DNA of 46,918 nucleotides from Hyphobacterium marinum (GTDB taxonomy: Bacteria > Pseudomonadota > Alphaproteobacteria > Caulobacterales > Maricaulaceae): contig NZ_JAZDRO010000009.1 in assembly GCF_036330325.1 (NCBI RefSeq), forward strand, positions 1-46,918, read 5' to 3'. Numbering within the stretch: the first letter of the stretch is position 1; each line of letters begins with the position of its first letter. Made by a program: the position numbers and the translations under genes. Shown here one piece after another: positions 31,063 through 38,611 of this stretch. The notes beneath the pieces are model-generated. The model was given only the letters and a program-made list of their open reading frames with translations, did no database searches and had not been told where the DNA came from.

Positions 31063-31683
31063 ATGAAAACGCACGCACTGATAAGAACCCACGCTCTGAT
31101 TCTGGCCGGGCTGACCGCCCTGGCTGCGCCGGCCGCGGCACAGATGGTCGACGGAAACGGCAATGGCGTGTCGAGCGCCTACACCCGCATCTCCATCACC
31201 GATTGCGACGTCATCGAGGGCCAGCCTGAAACCGGCGACTTTGTCTGGCGCTGCGAGGGCCATGACGGCATCCCGGTCTGGGTCGCCGAGCGGCACCTGC
31301 GCATGTATGTCAGCTATGGCGAGAAGGGCCGCGATGAGATGGCCTGGCAACAAACGCCTATCGGCTTCAATGGAATCCCCGACCCGTTCACCATCGAGTG
31401 GCGGCTTGCCAAATACGACATGGTCCACGCCGCCATGGGGCAGGACTATCCGGAGGAGTATGACTCACCCCGGCCCTTCGCGACCGTTCTGCGCTGGAAT
31501 GTCACCGACCCCGAAACGAGCGAGAACCTGCAATATCTTGTTGTGACCAATCTCGGCGAGGGCCGCACCTGCCATACCGCCTACGTCAATTCGCGCCAGG
31601 AAAACGCCAACGTCCTCGCCCGCGAAACCTCGAACATCACTGCCGACTTCAACTGTGAGCTGGACGAGGTGTGGGTGAGATAA
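31063..31683 (+). CDS. Exported hypothetical protein
   Basis: A 206-residue precursor with a signal peptide (MKTHALIRTHALILAGLTAL, cleavage about after AAA). GGGGAGACGGGATCC precedes the ATG at 31063; an in-frame ATG 27 nt upstream would put charged residues before the signal. The mature part has four Cys (C at about 46, 59, 186 and 200) and an aromatic, acidic core (VWRCEGHDGIPVWVAERHLR). I recognise no family. Conserved-looking CEGHDGIPVWVAE suggests a small periplasmic fold. It is preceded by a compact intergenic region with no clear terminator. Confidence 0.66.
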   Translation: MKTHALIRTHALILAGLTALAAPAAAQMVDGNGNGVSSAYTRISITDCDVIEGQPETGDFVWRCEGHDGIPVWVAERHLRMYVSYGEKGRDEMAWQQTPIGFNGIPDPFTIEWRLAKYDMVHAAMGQDYPEEYDSPRPFATVLRWNVTDPETSENLQYLVVTNLGEGRTCHTAYVNSRQENANVLARETSNITADFNCELDEVWVR

Positions 31684-31785
31684 GGAGCGGTTGGCTCAGC
31701 TTTGATCTCGCCACATGAAGCCTGAAAAGCATTCTCTTTGCGGGAAACTTGGCGACCCGTGGCGCGATCCTTCCCAATTTGTGAT

Positions 31786-31814
31786 TTGAGTTTAAAGCGG
31801 TGGGTACTTATATA
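31786..31814 (+). promoter_or_regulatory. Promoter of the GNAT toxin module (leaderless start)
   Basis: A -35 TTGAGT (31786-31791) and a -10 TATATA (31809-31814) are spaced 17 nt apart. The ATG of the small partner gene begins at 31821, only 7 nt after the -10, so transcription would start at or next to the start codon. Confidence 0.55.
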
Positions 31815-31820
31815 GGCTGC

Positions 31821-32006
31821 ATGACAAGACTTCTACGCCTCATCGGGTTTGTGACCGACCGCACTCATGGCTATTTTGCCGACCGGCAGGAAGCCTTTGA
31901 GTTCGTGCGTCGTGCCTCCAAGAAAAATCGCACCCGGCACTTGGCGCTAATGGATACGCTTGATGAGCGCCTGGCCGCTGAAAAGGCAAGAACAGAAGCT
32001 GCCTAG
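31821..32006 (+). CDS. Small basic protein, candidate antitoxin of the GNAT toxin
   Basis: A 61-residue protein directly upstream of the GNAT toxin, with 3 nt between its stop and the toxin's TTG. It starts MTRLLRLIGFVTDRTHGYFA and ends in a charged helix (LMDTLDERLAAEKARTEAA). The usual antitoxin for this toxin type is a ribbon-helix-helix DUF1778 protein of about 90 residues, and I see no such domain here. The predicted promoter leaves no 5' leader, so the mRNA may be leaderless. Position, size and AT-richer composition support an antitoxin, but this is inference. Confidence 0.5.
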   Translation: MTRLLRLIGFVTDRTHGYFADRQEAFEFVRRASKKNRTRHLALMDTLDERLAAEKARTEAA

Positions 32007-32009
32007 CGC

Positions 32010-32561
32010 TTGCCTGACTTTACGCTTCTCGATGACACACACGATTTAAGCCGATTCGATTGCGGTGAGCGCGACATCAACCGGTGGATTCGAAACGAAG
32101 CCATAAAACGTCACAAACGTTTCGATAGCCGGGTTCGTGTAACCTGTCCCGGAGACAGCAATCGCGTTGAGGCCTTTTACTCGCTGCAATTGGCGATTGA
32201 AGACACAAAAAATCTTCAAGGCGAACATCGCCAGAAGTTTCCGCACGGCCGAGCCGCCGGATTCCCATGCATTCGCCTTCAATACCTAGGCGTAACAGAA
32301 ACCAGGCAAAGGCAGGGACTGGGTTCCCAAGCACTGCTTGATGCGGTTCTACGGGCATCGCTCGCCTTGGAGAGCAATGGCGGGTATGCCATCGTTCTTC
32401 AACCAATTGGCGGCTCGGAAGCCTTTTACGAAAAACTTGACTTTGAGGTCTACGGCACCGGTATCGAACGCCGGATGATACTACCCTACGAAACAGCAAT
32501 GACGATCCTCGCTCGGTACCGGGAGCGATCAACGGATTATGACCGTTGGCTGAAATACTAG
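32010..32561 (+). CDS. GNAT-family N-acetyltransferase, TacT/AtaT-like toxin
   Basis: A 183-residue acetyltransferase of the type II toxin branch that acetylates charged tRNAs. The N-terminus (THDLSRFDCGERDINRWIRN) has the F-x-C-G-x-x-x-(L/I)-x-x-W pattern of this branch. The acetyl-CoA loop is QRQGLGS (100-106), and Y140 in SEAFYEKLDF is the expected catalytic Tyr. The start is a TTG at 32010. Base composition is visibly less GC-rich than the surroundings, suggesting recent transfer. The module lies 43 nt from the tRNA-His 3' end. Confidence 0.85.
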   Translation: MPDFTLLDDTHDLSRFDCGERDINRWIRNEAIKRHKRFDSRVRVTCPGDSNRVEAFYSLQLAIEDTKNLQGEHRQKFPHGRAAGFPCIRLQYLGVTETRQRQGLGSQALLDAVLRASLALESNGGYAIVLQPIGGSEAFYEKLDFEVYGTGIERRMILPYETAMTILARYRERSTDYDRWLKY

Positions 32562-32603
32562 CGGGTAGGAGCCCAAAGAATCGGGATCATTCAAATAGGA
32601 AAA

Positions 32604-32680
32604 TGGTACCGCCTCCCCGGTTCGAACGGGGGACCTCTAGATCCACAATCTAGCGCTCTAACCAACTGAGCTAAGGCGGC
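32604..32680 (-). tRNA. tRNA-His (anticodon GTG), alphaproteobacterial type
   Basis: A complete 77-nt tRNA on the reverse strand with encoded CCA. The anticodon loop TTGTGGA sits in stem CTAGA/TCTAG, anticodon GTG. The acceptor GCCGCCT/AGGCGGT gives a G1-U72 pair and A73. The canonical bacterial tRNA-His has an extra G-1 paired to C73; alphaproteobacteria have lost it and use U72/A73 for histidyl-tRNA synthetase recognition. Confidence 0.95.
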
Positions 32681-32762
32681 CCTTGGACAAGGCGCGGGAA
32701 ACTAGCGTCCGCTTTGCCATCCGGCAAGATGGTTGCGGCACCGCGCGCACTCGAATGACAGG

Positions 32763-33530
32763 TCAGGCATATCCGCGCGCGGCGATGTGCTCGCGCATGG
32801 CCGCGATGCGGGCATCGTCGGACGGGTGGGTCGACATGAACTCGAAGTTCGATTGCTCGTGCATGGTCGAAAGCGCCATCCACACATCGACCGCGTCGCT
32901 GGCGCGGTAGCCCGAGGCGACCATGAAGTCGATACCGCGCTGGTCCGCCTCGAATTCGTGCTGACGCGAATAAGGCAGGATGACGCCATAGGTCACGCCC
33001 GCGCCGAGGATGGCGGCGGTGTTGCGATCGATATCCACGCCCTGGCTTTGCAGCGCGATGGTCGCGATCTGCATGCCGATATCGGCTCCGCGCTGCTGGT
33101 TGGCACGCGCCTGCGCGTGGCGGCCGGCGACATGGCCCATTTCGTGACCCATGACGGCGGCGACATGACCGTCCTCGTCCATCAGGTCGAGCAGGCCCTT
33201 ATGGAAGGCGACCTTGCCGTTGGGCAGGACCCAGGCATTGACCGAGTCATTGTCGAGGACGACGAATTCCCAGTTGAGATGGGTCTGTCCCGAAGCCGGC
33301 ACCATGGCCCGCCCCACCCGCTCGACGCGGGATAGATAATAGGGGTCGCGCAGCTGGCGCTCGCGGCGCAGCGCGTCGGCCCAGGCCTGATCGGACAGGG
33401 TGATGATATCGGCCTCGGAATAAAACAGGCCGCTCGATCCGCCGGTACAGCCGCTTAAAGGGATGACGGTCCCGGCCGCCAGCCCCATGATCACGCTGCG
33501 CCGGTCCATGTGGACGACTGGATGGCTCAT
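32763..33530 (-). CDS. M48-family zinc metalloprotease, lipoprotein
   Basis: A 255-residue lipoprotein with a Tat-like twin-arginine N-terminus (MDRRSVIMGLAAGTVIPLSGC, lipobox Cys 28). The protease signature is HEMGHVAGRH (129-138), with a third ligand in HEFEADQRGIDFM (about 180). Family members such as LoiP, BepA and YcaL act on misassembled outer-membrane proteins; this one lacks TPR repeats and so resembles LoiP/YcaL. GGGGGAGGAAGAT precedes the ATG at 33530. It is divergent from the AsmA-like gene. Confidence 0.92.
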   Translation of the reverse strand: MSHPVVHMDRRSVIMGLAAGTVIPLSGCTGGSSGLFYSEADIITLSDQAWADALRRERQLRDPYYLSRVERVGRAMVPASGQTHLNWEFVVLDNDSVNAWVLPNGKVAFHKGLLDLMDEDGHVAAVMGHEMGHVAGRHAQARANQQRGADIGMQIATIALQSQGVDIDRNTAAILGAGVTYGVILPYSRQHEFEADQRGIDFMVASGYRASDAVDVWMALSTMHEQSNFEFMSTHPSDDARIAAMREHIAARGYA

Positions 33531-33683
33531 ATCTTCCTCCCCCTTGATATATTGCCGCTCCGGCGGGGTGGCATGATAAAGGCGCACCCCCCCAAGGTCA
33601 CGCCGTGAAATTCGCGCGCGCCCGGTGTAGGATCGACTCCAGCGGGCGGGGGCCTGACAACCGACTCGACGGAGACACTCACC

Positions 33684-35738
33684 GTGCGCCGTATCCTGAC
33701 CATCATCATTGCCGTCATCGTTCTGGTCGTGGGCATTGCCCTCTTCGCGCCCTTCCTGATCCCCGACAGCGTCTATCGCGACCGGGCCCAGCAGGCCGCC
33801 AGCGCCCAGCTCGGCCGCCAGGTCACACTCGGCGGCGACGTCTCGATCCGCTTCATTCCGCGCGTCGAGATCGGCGCGGAAAACGTTTCCATCGCCAATG
33901 CGGACGGATTCGGTGACGACCCGTTTGCCGAAATGGGCGAGATGCGCATCGCGGTGCAACTGATGCCGCTCCTGTCGCGCAATGTCATCGTCGATGAATT
34001 CGTCCTGGTCGAACCGGTCATCCGGCTCGAACAGCGCAACGGCGCGAATAACTGGACACTCGGCCCGGTGCGCGAGGACGCCGAAACCCCGCCCCCGTCC
34101 GAAGGCTTCGTGCGCCGCCCGGGCGCTCTGCCGCTGGAGGCCTCGCTGGGGGATATCCGCATTGAGGACGGGCTGGTCCTCTTTACCGATGGCGGCGAGA
34201 CCAAACGGATCGAGGGGCTCGACCTCGCCATCGCCATGCCCGGCGTGGACGAACCACTCGAGATCGACGGTTCACTGACGGCCGAAGGCGAAGCCCTGAC
34301 GTTCGACGCGCGCCTTGGCTCGCTGCGCGGCGTATTCGAGGGCCAGCAGACCGATTTGCGCCTGCGCCTCGGCGGGCGGCTGATCGACCTCGAACTCGAC
34401 GGGGCGCTGCGCGAGGGCGAGAATTTCGCCGCTGACGGCAGGCTGGACCTGACCGTCCCCTCACTGAGGGCGCTTGCCAGCTTCCTCGGCTCGCCCCTGC
34501 CCGCCGGTGATAATCTCAACCGGCTGGAAGCGGGCGGGACGCTGTCCGGTTCGATGGCGAATATCGCCCTTAGCGGGGCCACCGTTCGCCTTGATGATTT
34601 GACCGCGACGGGCGATCTCGCTGTCGCGCTTGACCGGGCGCGCCCGCGCGTGACGGGGAATGTTTCCATCCCCGAACTCGACATCAACCCTTACTTGCCT
34701 GCGCCGTCGCAAGGCAGTGGTGGCGGCGGGCTCGCGCCGTGGCCGGACACGCCAATCGACCTCTCCGGACTCCGCGTCATTGACGCCAACCTGAGGGTCG
34801 AAACGGGCCGCCTCGTCGTTCACGAGATCGAGGTGACGGACGCCGCCCTGACCGCCGTGCTCGACAATGGCCGGCTGGAGGCGACCCTGACGCGCTTTGC
34901 GCTCTATGAAGGCAATGGCTCCGCCGTCGTGGTCGCCAACGGGCGCGGCGCGACGCCGTCCTTCTCGCTCGACGCCGATCTGTCATCGCTGGCCGCCGGT
35001 CCCTTCCTCGAAGCCGCCGCAGGCTTCGACCGCCTCACCGGCACGGGGCGTATGGAAATTGATCTGCTGACGTCCGGCGCAACGACACGGACCATCATGG
35101 ACGGGCTTGGCGGCTCGGCGCGCTTCAATTTCGCCGACGGAGCCATCCGCGGCGTCAATCTCGCCCAGGCCCTGCGAACGGTTCAGGCCTCACTCACCTC
35201 CGGCAGCCTGCCGCAGGGATTTGGTGACCAGGAAGAGACCGATTTCTCCTCACTGGAAGGCAGCGTGACCATCGCCAACGGAGTCGCGACGAATAACGAT
35301 TTCCTGATGCTGTCACCCCTGATCCGGGTTGAGGGCAATGGCACCGTCGATATCGGCGACCAGACACTCGACTACCGCCTGCGCCCGCGCGCCGTCGCCA
35401 GCCTGCAGGGCCAGGGCGGCAGCCGAGACATGCAGGGCATTACCGTTCCGATCCGAATCCGCGGCAGCTTCAACAACCCGTCCATCGGCATCGATACCGA
35501 GGCTGTCGGGCGCGCCCTGCTGCAGGGCGCGGTGCAAGGGGCCATCGGCGGCGAGGATCCTGAAGACGCGTTACGCGGTGCACTCGGCGCGGCGCTGGGT
35601 CTGGGGGGCAGCAATGACGATGACGACGGCACCGGCGGCGAGGAAACCGACGAGCCTGAAGATCCGGCCGAGACCCTGTTGCGGGGTCTCTTTGGACGAC
35701 GGCAGAATTCGGAACCGGAAGGCGGGGATGGAAATTAA
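33684..35738 (+). CDS. AsmA-family protein
   Basis: A 684-residue AsmA-like protein. One N-terminal transmembrane segment (ILTIIIAVIVLVVGIALFAPFL, about 4-25) anchors it in the inner membrane. The AsmA domain follows with QLGRQVTLGGDVSIRFIPRVEI and LPFARMEIRVQLMPLL-like features; the C-terminal AsmA_2 region (about 430-620) shows GLGGSARFNFADGAIRGVNL and the beta-strand-rich end IRIRGSFNNPSIGID. The last about 60 residues are acidic and disordered (DDDDGTGGEETDEPED). AsmA-like proteins bridge the envelope and are implicated in lipid transport and outer-membrane homeostasis. It starts with GTG (GGAGA upstream). Confidence 0.9.
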   Translation: MRRILTIIIAVIVLVVGIALFAPFLIPDSVYRDRAQQAASAQLGRQVTLGGDVSIRFIPRVEIGAENVSIANADGFGDDPFAEMGEMRIAVQLMPLLSRNVIVDEFVLVEPVIRLEQRNGANNWTLGPVREDAETPPPSEGFVRRPGALPLEASLGDIRIEDGLVLFTDGGETKRIEGLDLAIAMPGVDEPLEIDGSLTAEGEALTFDARLGSLRGVFEGQQTDLRLRLGGRLIDLELDGALREGENFAADGRLDLTVPSLRALASFLGSPLPAGDNLNRLEAGGTLSGSMANIALSGATVRLDDLTATGDLAVALDRARPRVTGNVSIPELDINPYLPAPSQGSGGGGLAPWPDTPIDLSGLRVIDANLRVETGRLVVHEIEVTDAALTAVLDNGRLEATLTRFALYEGNGSAVVVANGRGATPSFSLDADLSSLAAGPFLEAAAGFDRLTGTGRMEIDLLTSGATTRTIMDGLGGSARFNFADGAIRGVNLAQALRTVQASLTSGSLPQGFGDQEETDFSSLEGSVTIANGVATNNDFLMLSPLIRVEGNGTVDIGDQTLDYRLRPRAVASLQGQGGSRDMQGITVPIRIRGSFNNPSIGIDTEAVGRALLQGAVQGAIGGEDPEDALRGALGAALGLGGSNDDDDGTGGEETDEPEDPAETLLRGLFGRRQNSEPEGGDGN

Positions 35739-35750
35739 CCCTACAGGGAT

Positions 35751-35785
35751 GAATGCCGGGTGACTGACCGGCTTGGCCCGCATTC
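35751..35785 (+). terminator. Weak hairpin after the AsmA-like gene
   Basis: GAATGC (35751-35756) pairs with GCATTC (35780-35785), extended inward by GGG/CCC across a one-base bulge. It lies 12 nt after the stop but has no U-run, so it may not terminate. Confidence 0.3.
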
Positions 35786-35845
35786 AATGTCGCCGTGTCA
35801 GACCATGCACGGGATACAGTACACGAAGGAGTCAGGGAGACCAGT

Positions 35846-37144
35846 ATGAGCCACAAGACAACATGCTTCGGCGCGGTAACAAGCGTCCTTGCCATCTGCC
35901 TTGCCGCCGGTGCGGCGCAGGCCCAGGAGCCGCCAGAGACAGCCGAATTTTACGCCGGTCCCCCCGAAATCGTCCTTTATGATTATCCCGGCTTTGGCGG
36001 GCAGGAGCTGACGCTCAATGCCGATGCGGAAAACCTGCAGCGCCAGAATTTCAACGACCGCACCTCGTCGATCCGCGTTGTCTCCGGAAACTGGGAAGTC
36101 TGCATGGACGCCAATTTCCGCAGCCAGTGCTTGGATGTGACGTCCGATGAGCGCAATCTGGGCCGCTTCGACAACCAGATCAGCTCGGTGCGTGTGCAAC
36201 GTGGCGGCGGTGGTGGCGGCGGTGGCTATGGCGGCCGCGACGGTTCGATCACCTTCTATGCCGGGCCGAACTATACTGGCCAGTCCGTGACGCTCGACAC
36301 TGCTGTCGGCAATTTCAACACCATCGGCTTCAATGATCGCGCGCGCTCGGCCCGCTTCGACGGCCGCGGGTCCTGGCGGGTCTGCCAGCACGCCAACTTT
36401 GGCGGCAATTGCAGCGATATCACGGGCGACGTGCGCGACCTGTCGGTCATCCGTCTGGCCGGTGAGATCAGCTCGGCGGCACCGGGGGGACGTGGCCCGG
36501 GTGGTCCCGGAGGCCCAGGTGGCCCTGGTGGTCCGGGCAGTGGCTATGAGCCGCGCGACGGCGTGCGCCTGTTCGACGGCCGCAACTTCTCCGGTCAGCG
36601 CTATGACGTCCAGTCCGACACCTATGACCTGAACCGGACCGGCTTCAATGATCGTGCCGAGTCCATCGCTATCGCGCGCGGCGAGACGTGGGAGTTCTGC
36701 ATGGACTCCAACTTCCGCAGCCAGTGCCGGACCTTCTCCGAATCCATCGCGGATCTGGGTGCCTACCGCTTCGACAATACGATCTCCTCGATGCGCCGCG
36801 TTGGCGGCGGTTATCCGGGAGGTCCGGGTGGCCCCGGCGGACCGGGACGTCCGGGCGGCGGCTATCGGGGCCCGATTGATGGCGAAGTCGAAGGGATCGG
36901 CGCGGCCTTCTTCCCGGTTCCGGAAATCCGTGGCTATGCCATTGACCGGTGCCTGGGTTCGGGCGGTCGCGACTGTGATACGGCAGCGGCCGACTATATC
37001 TGCCGCGAAGCGGGCTACCGCCAGGCCGCATACTTCACGGTTGACCGTGGACGCCGCTATCGCACGATCCATATCGGCGAGAACGACATCTGCCGGACGG
37101 GCCGCTGTGAGGCGATCCTGAATCTGACCTGCGTCAACGAATAG
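35846..37144 (+). CDS. Exported triple beta/gamma-crystallin protein with collagen-like linkers
   Basis: A 432-residue precursor with a signal peptide (about 1-26, ending AAQA). Three crystallin-type domains lie at about 41-118, 134-213 and 238-319. Each opens with a Greek-key motif (LYDYPGFGGQELTL, FYAGPNYTGQSVTL, LFDGRNFSGQRYDV) and carries FNDRxxS and a second WxxCxxxNFxxxC motif. The domains are joined by Gly-rich spacers: poly-Gly (119-131), a (GGP)n run (215-231) and another (GGP)n/GRPGGG run (322-341). The C-terminal about 90 residues (345-432) form a distinct Cys-containing domain with YICREAGYRQAAYFTV. Beta/gamma-crystallin repeats often bind calcium. AGGGAGA lies before the ATG. It is probably extracellular or on the cell surface. 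Confidence 0.85.
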   Translation: MSHKTTCFGAVTSVLAICLAAGAAQAQEPPETAEFYAGPPEIVLYDYPGFGGQELTLNADAENLQRQNFNDRTSSIRVVSGNWEVCMDANFRSQCLDVTSDERNLGRFDNQISSVRVQRGGGGGGGGYGGRDGSITFYAGPNYTGQSVTLDTAVGNFNTIGFNDRARSARFDGRGSWRVCQHANFGGNCSDITGDVRDLSVIRLAGEISSAAPGGRGPGGPGGPGGPGGPGSGYEPRDGVRLFDGRNFSGQRYDVQSDTYDLNRTGFNDRAESIAIARGETWEFCMDSNFRSQCRTFSESIADLGAYRFDNTISSMRRVGGGYPGGPGGPGGPGRPGGGYRGPIDGEVEGIGAAFFPVPEIRGYAIDRCLGSGGRDCDTAAADYICREAGYRQAAYFTVDRGRRYRTIHIGENDICRTGRCEAILNLTCVNE

Positions 37145-37168
37145 ACCCCGTCAGTACACGATCTGAAG

Positions 37169-37203
37169 AATGCCGCACCGGGCCTGTCCGGGGCGGCATT
37201 TTT
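37169..37203 (+). terminator. Intrinsic terminator after the crystallin gene
   Basis: AATGCCGC (37169-37176) pairs with GCGGCATT (37193-37200) around an inner CCGG/CCGG stem and is followed by TTTTT (37199-37203). It lies 25 nt after the stop codon and immediately before the stop of the convergent aspartic protease gene. Confidence 0.85.
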
Positions 37204-38427
37204 CTACTCGGTTGCCGGCACGTTGATAACAACCGGACCCTCCTCCCCGTCGACGAGCAGGGACTGGGCGTCCGCTGGATCAAAACCGTCCAGCAGCCAT
37301 CGCACGGTGTCACACTGCGTCTCCGGCGTTTCGCTCGTCAGCGACCGGTCACCAATCGCAAGGACCCGGGCACCGGGTTCAAGCCCTGCAGACGCGGCGT
37401 GTGACCCGTCAAAGACGCGCATGATCCGGACCTCGCCGCCGATGGCCTGGACCCCGTAACCGGCCTCGCGACGGGCTTCGGCTGGTTCTGATCTCGCCGC
37501 GAGCAAGACCTGCCCGGCGGGATAGTCCAGCGTGACAATTTGCCGATCAAGAATACCGGCACCCAGAAGGGTCGGCGGAACACCGCGCACGGACGCGCGA
37601 ACTGGTCCGAGCTGATGGCTCCCGGCACGGAAATCACTCAGCGTTGCGCGGATGAGTGGTTCCAGATCACCGCTTCCGCCAGCCGACACCCCTTCATACC
37701 CGCGTCCCCGCATCACCGAACCGTCAACGAAACCGTCCAGGACACTTTCGTGTTCGGCAACGCGGGCAAACAGCGCGACCTGATCGGGACTGCCGGTATC
37801 GAACAGGGCCCGGTCGGAGATGTCGCCGACCGAATAGTCGATGACGGGTGCGTGAGGGTAGCCGAAATCATGAAGCGGTGTCCGGATACCATCCTCTGCC
37901 GCCGGCCAGACATCAGTGCTTTCGGCAATGCCGAGCGTCATCCGCTGCATATCGATCCGCCAGGCGCTTCCGGGAAGAATTTCCGAGCCGATCACACCGC
38001 CCGTGAAAATGCAGCCTCCGGGATCGACGCCGGAATAGTCGAACACCAGTACCGGCACGTCGATGAAACGCACGCCGCCCAGCTCGATGGATGCCGCAAT
38101 GGCAACGTCCATCGTCACCGCCGTTCCGTTGGCATCAACGCCGGTATTCTGCCCGATGGTGACCAGATCCAGCGTATCGGCTAAGGCACGCGACAGGATT
38201 GTCGGAGAGCCCGTGTCGAAGATGAATTCGCTGTCCTCGCCATTGACGCGCGCCGCGATGAACAGCTTTCCGAACCTGAAATCTATCGGGATTTCCGTGA
38301 CCGGCTCGCTCCGTTCGATCGCGATCGGTGCAGTGAAAACGGTTCGAAGGTCGCGATTTTGCGCCTCCGCGATACCGGTCAGGGCTGGCAGCAGGACGGC
38401 CAGCGCGAGAACAACAGGTCTGAGCAT
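37204..38427 (-). CDS. Exported two-lobed aspartic protease with PDZ domain
   Basis: A 407-residue precursor with a signal peptide (MLRPVVLALAVLLPALTGIA). Two aspartic-protease lobes occur in one chain: the first has FIFDTGSP (D71) and a closing GGVIGSEIL; the second has ALFDTGSP (D210) and LLGAGILDRQIVTLDY. Bacterial retropepsin-like proteases usually have one lobe per chain and dimerise. A PDZ domain covers about 320-395 (VQAIGGEVRIMRVFDGSHAA, then SAGLEPGARVLAIGD). It is probably periplasmic. It is convergent with the crystallin gene; the terminator lies between the stops. Confidence 0.83.
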   Translation of the reverse strand: MLRPVVLALAVLLPALTGIAEAQNRDLRTVFTAPIAIERSEPVTEIPIDFRFGKLFIAARVNGEDSEFIFDTGSPTILSRALADTLDLVTIGQNTGVDANGTAVTMDVAIAASIELGGVRFIDVPVLVFDYSGVDPGGCIFTGGVIGSEILPGSAWRIDMQRMTLGIAESTDVWPAAEDGIRTPLHDFGYPHAPVIDYSVGDISDRALFDTGSPDQVALFARVAEHESVLDGFVDGSVMRGRGYEGVSAGGSGDLEPLIRATLSDFRAGSHQLGPVRASVRGVPPTLLGAGILDRQIVTLDYPAGQVLLAARSEPAEARREAGYGVQAIGGEVRIMRVFDGSHAASAGLEPGARVLAIGDRSLTSETPETQCDTVRWLLDGFDPADAQSLLVDGEEGPVVINVPATE

Positions 38428-38611
38428 GAATCGGGTCTCCCGGAGTGTTTCCCCGCCCGCCTATTCTTCTGCCCCAAGGCCCGTGCCGGAACAATGCGCT
38501 TTCCCGCGAGTAGTCTAAAATCATACTACCTGCCGCGACTCCCTGACGTCTCGCCAGCCGCCCCGGAACGCGCTAGGATAGTTTCAAATGTAACCAGTTT
38601 GGGAGACTGAC

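Noticed and set aside
31684..32680. Integration of the GNAT module into tRNA-His with an att duplication
   Set aside because: I looked for a second copy of the tRNA-His 3' end and for a repeat of the upstream gene's end on the far side and found neither.
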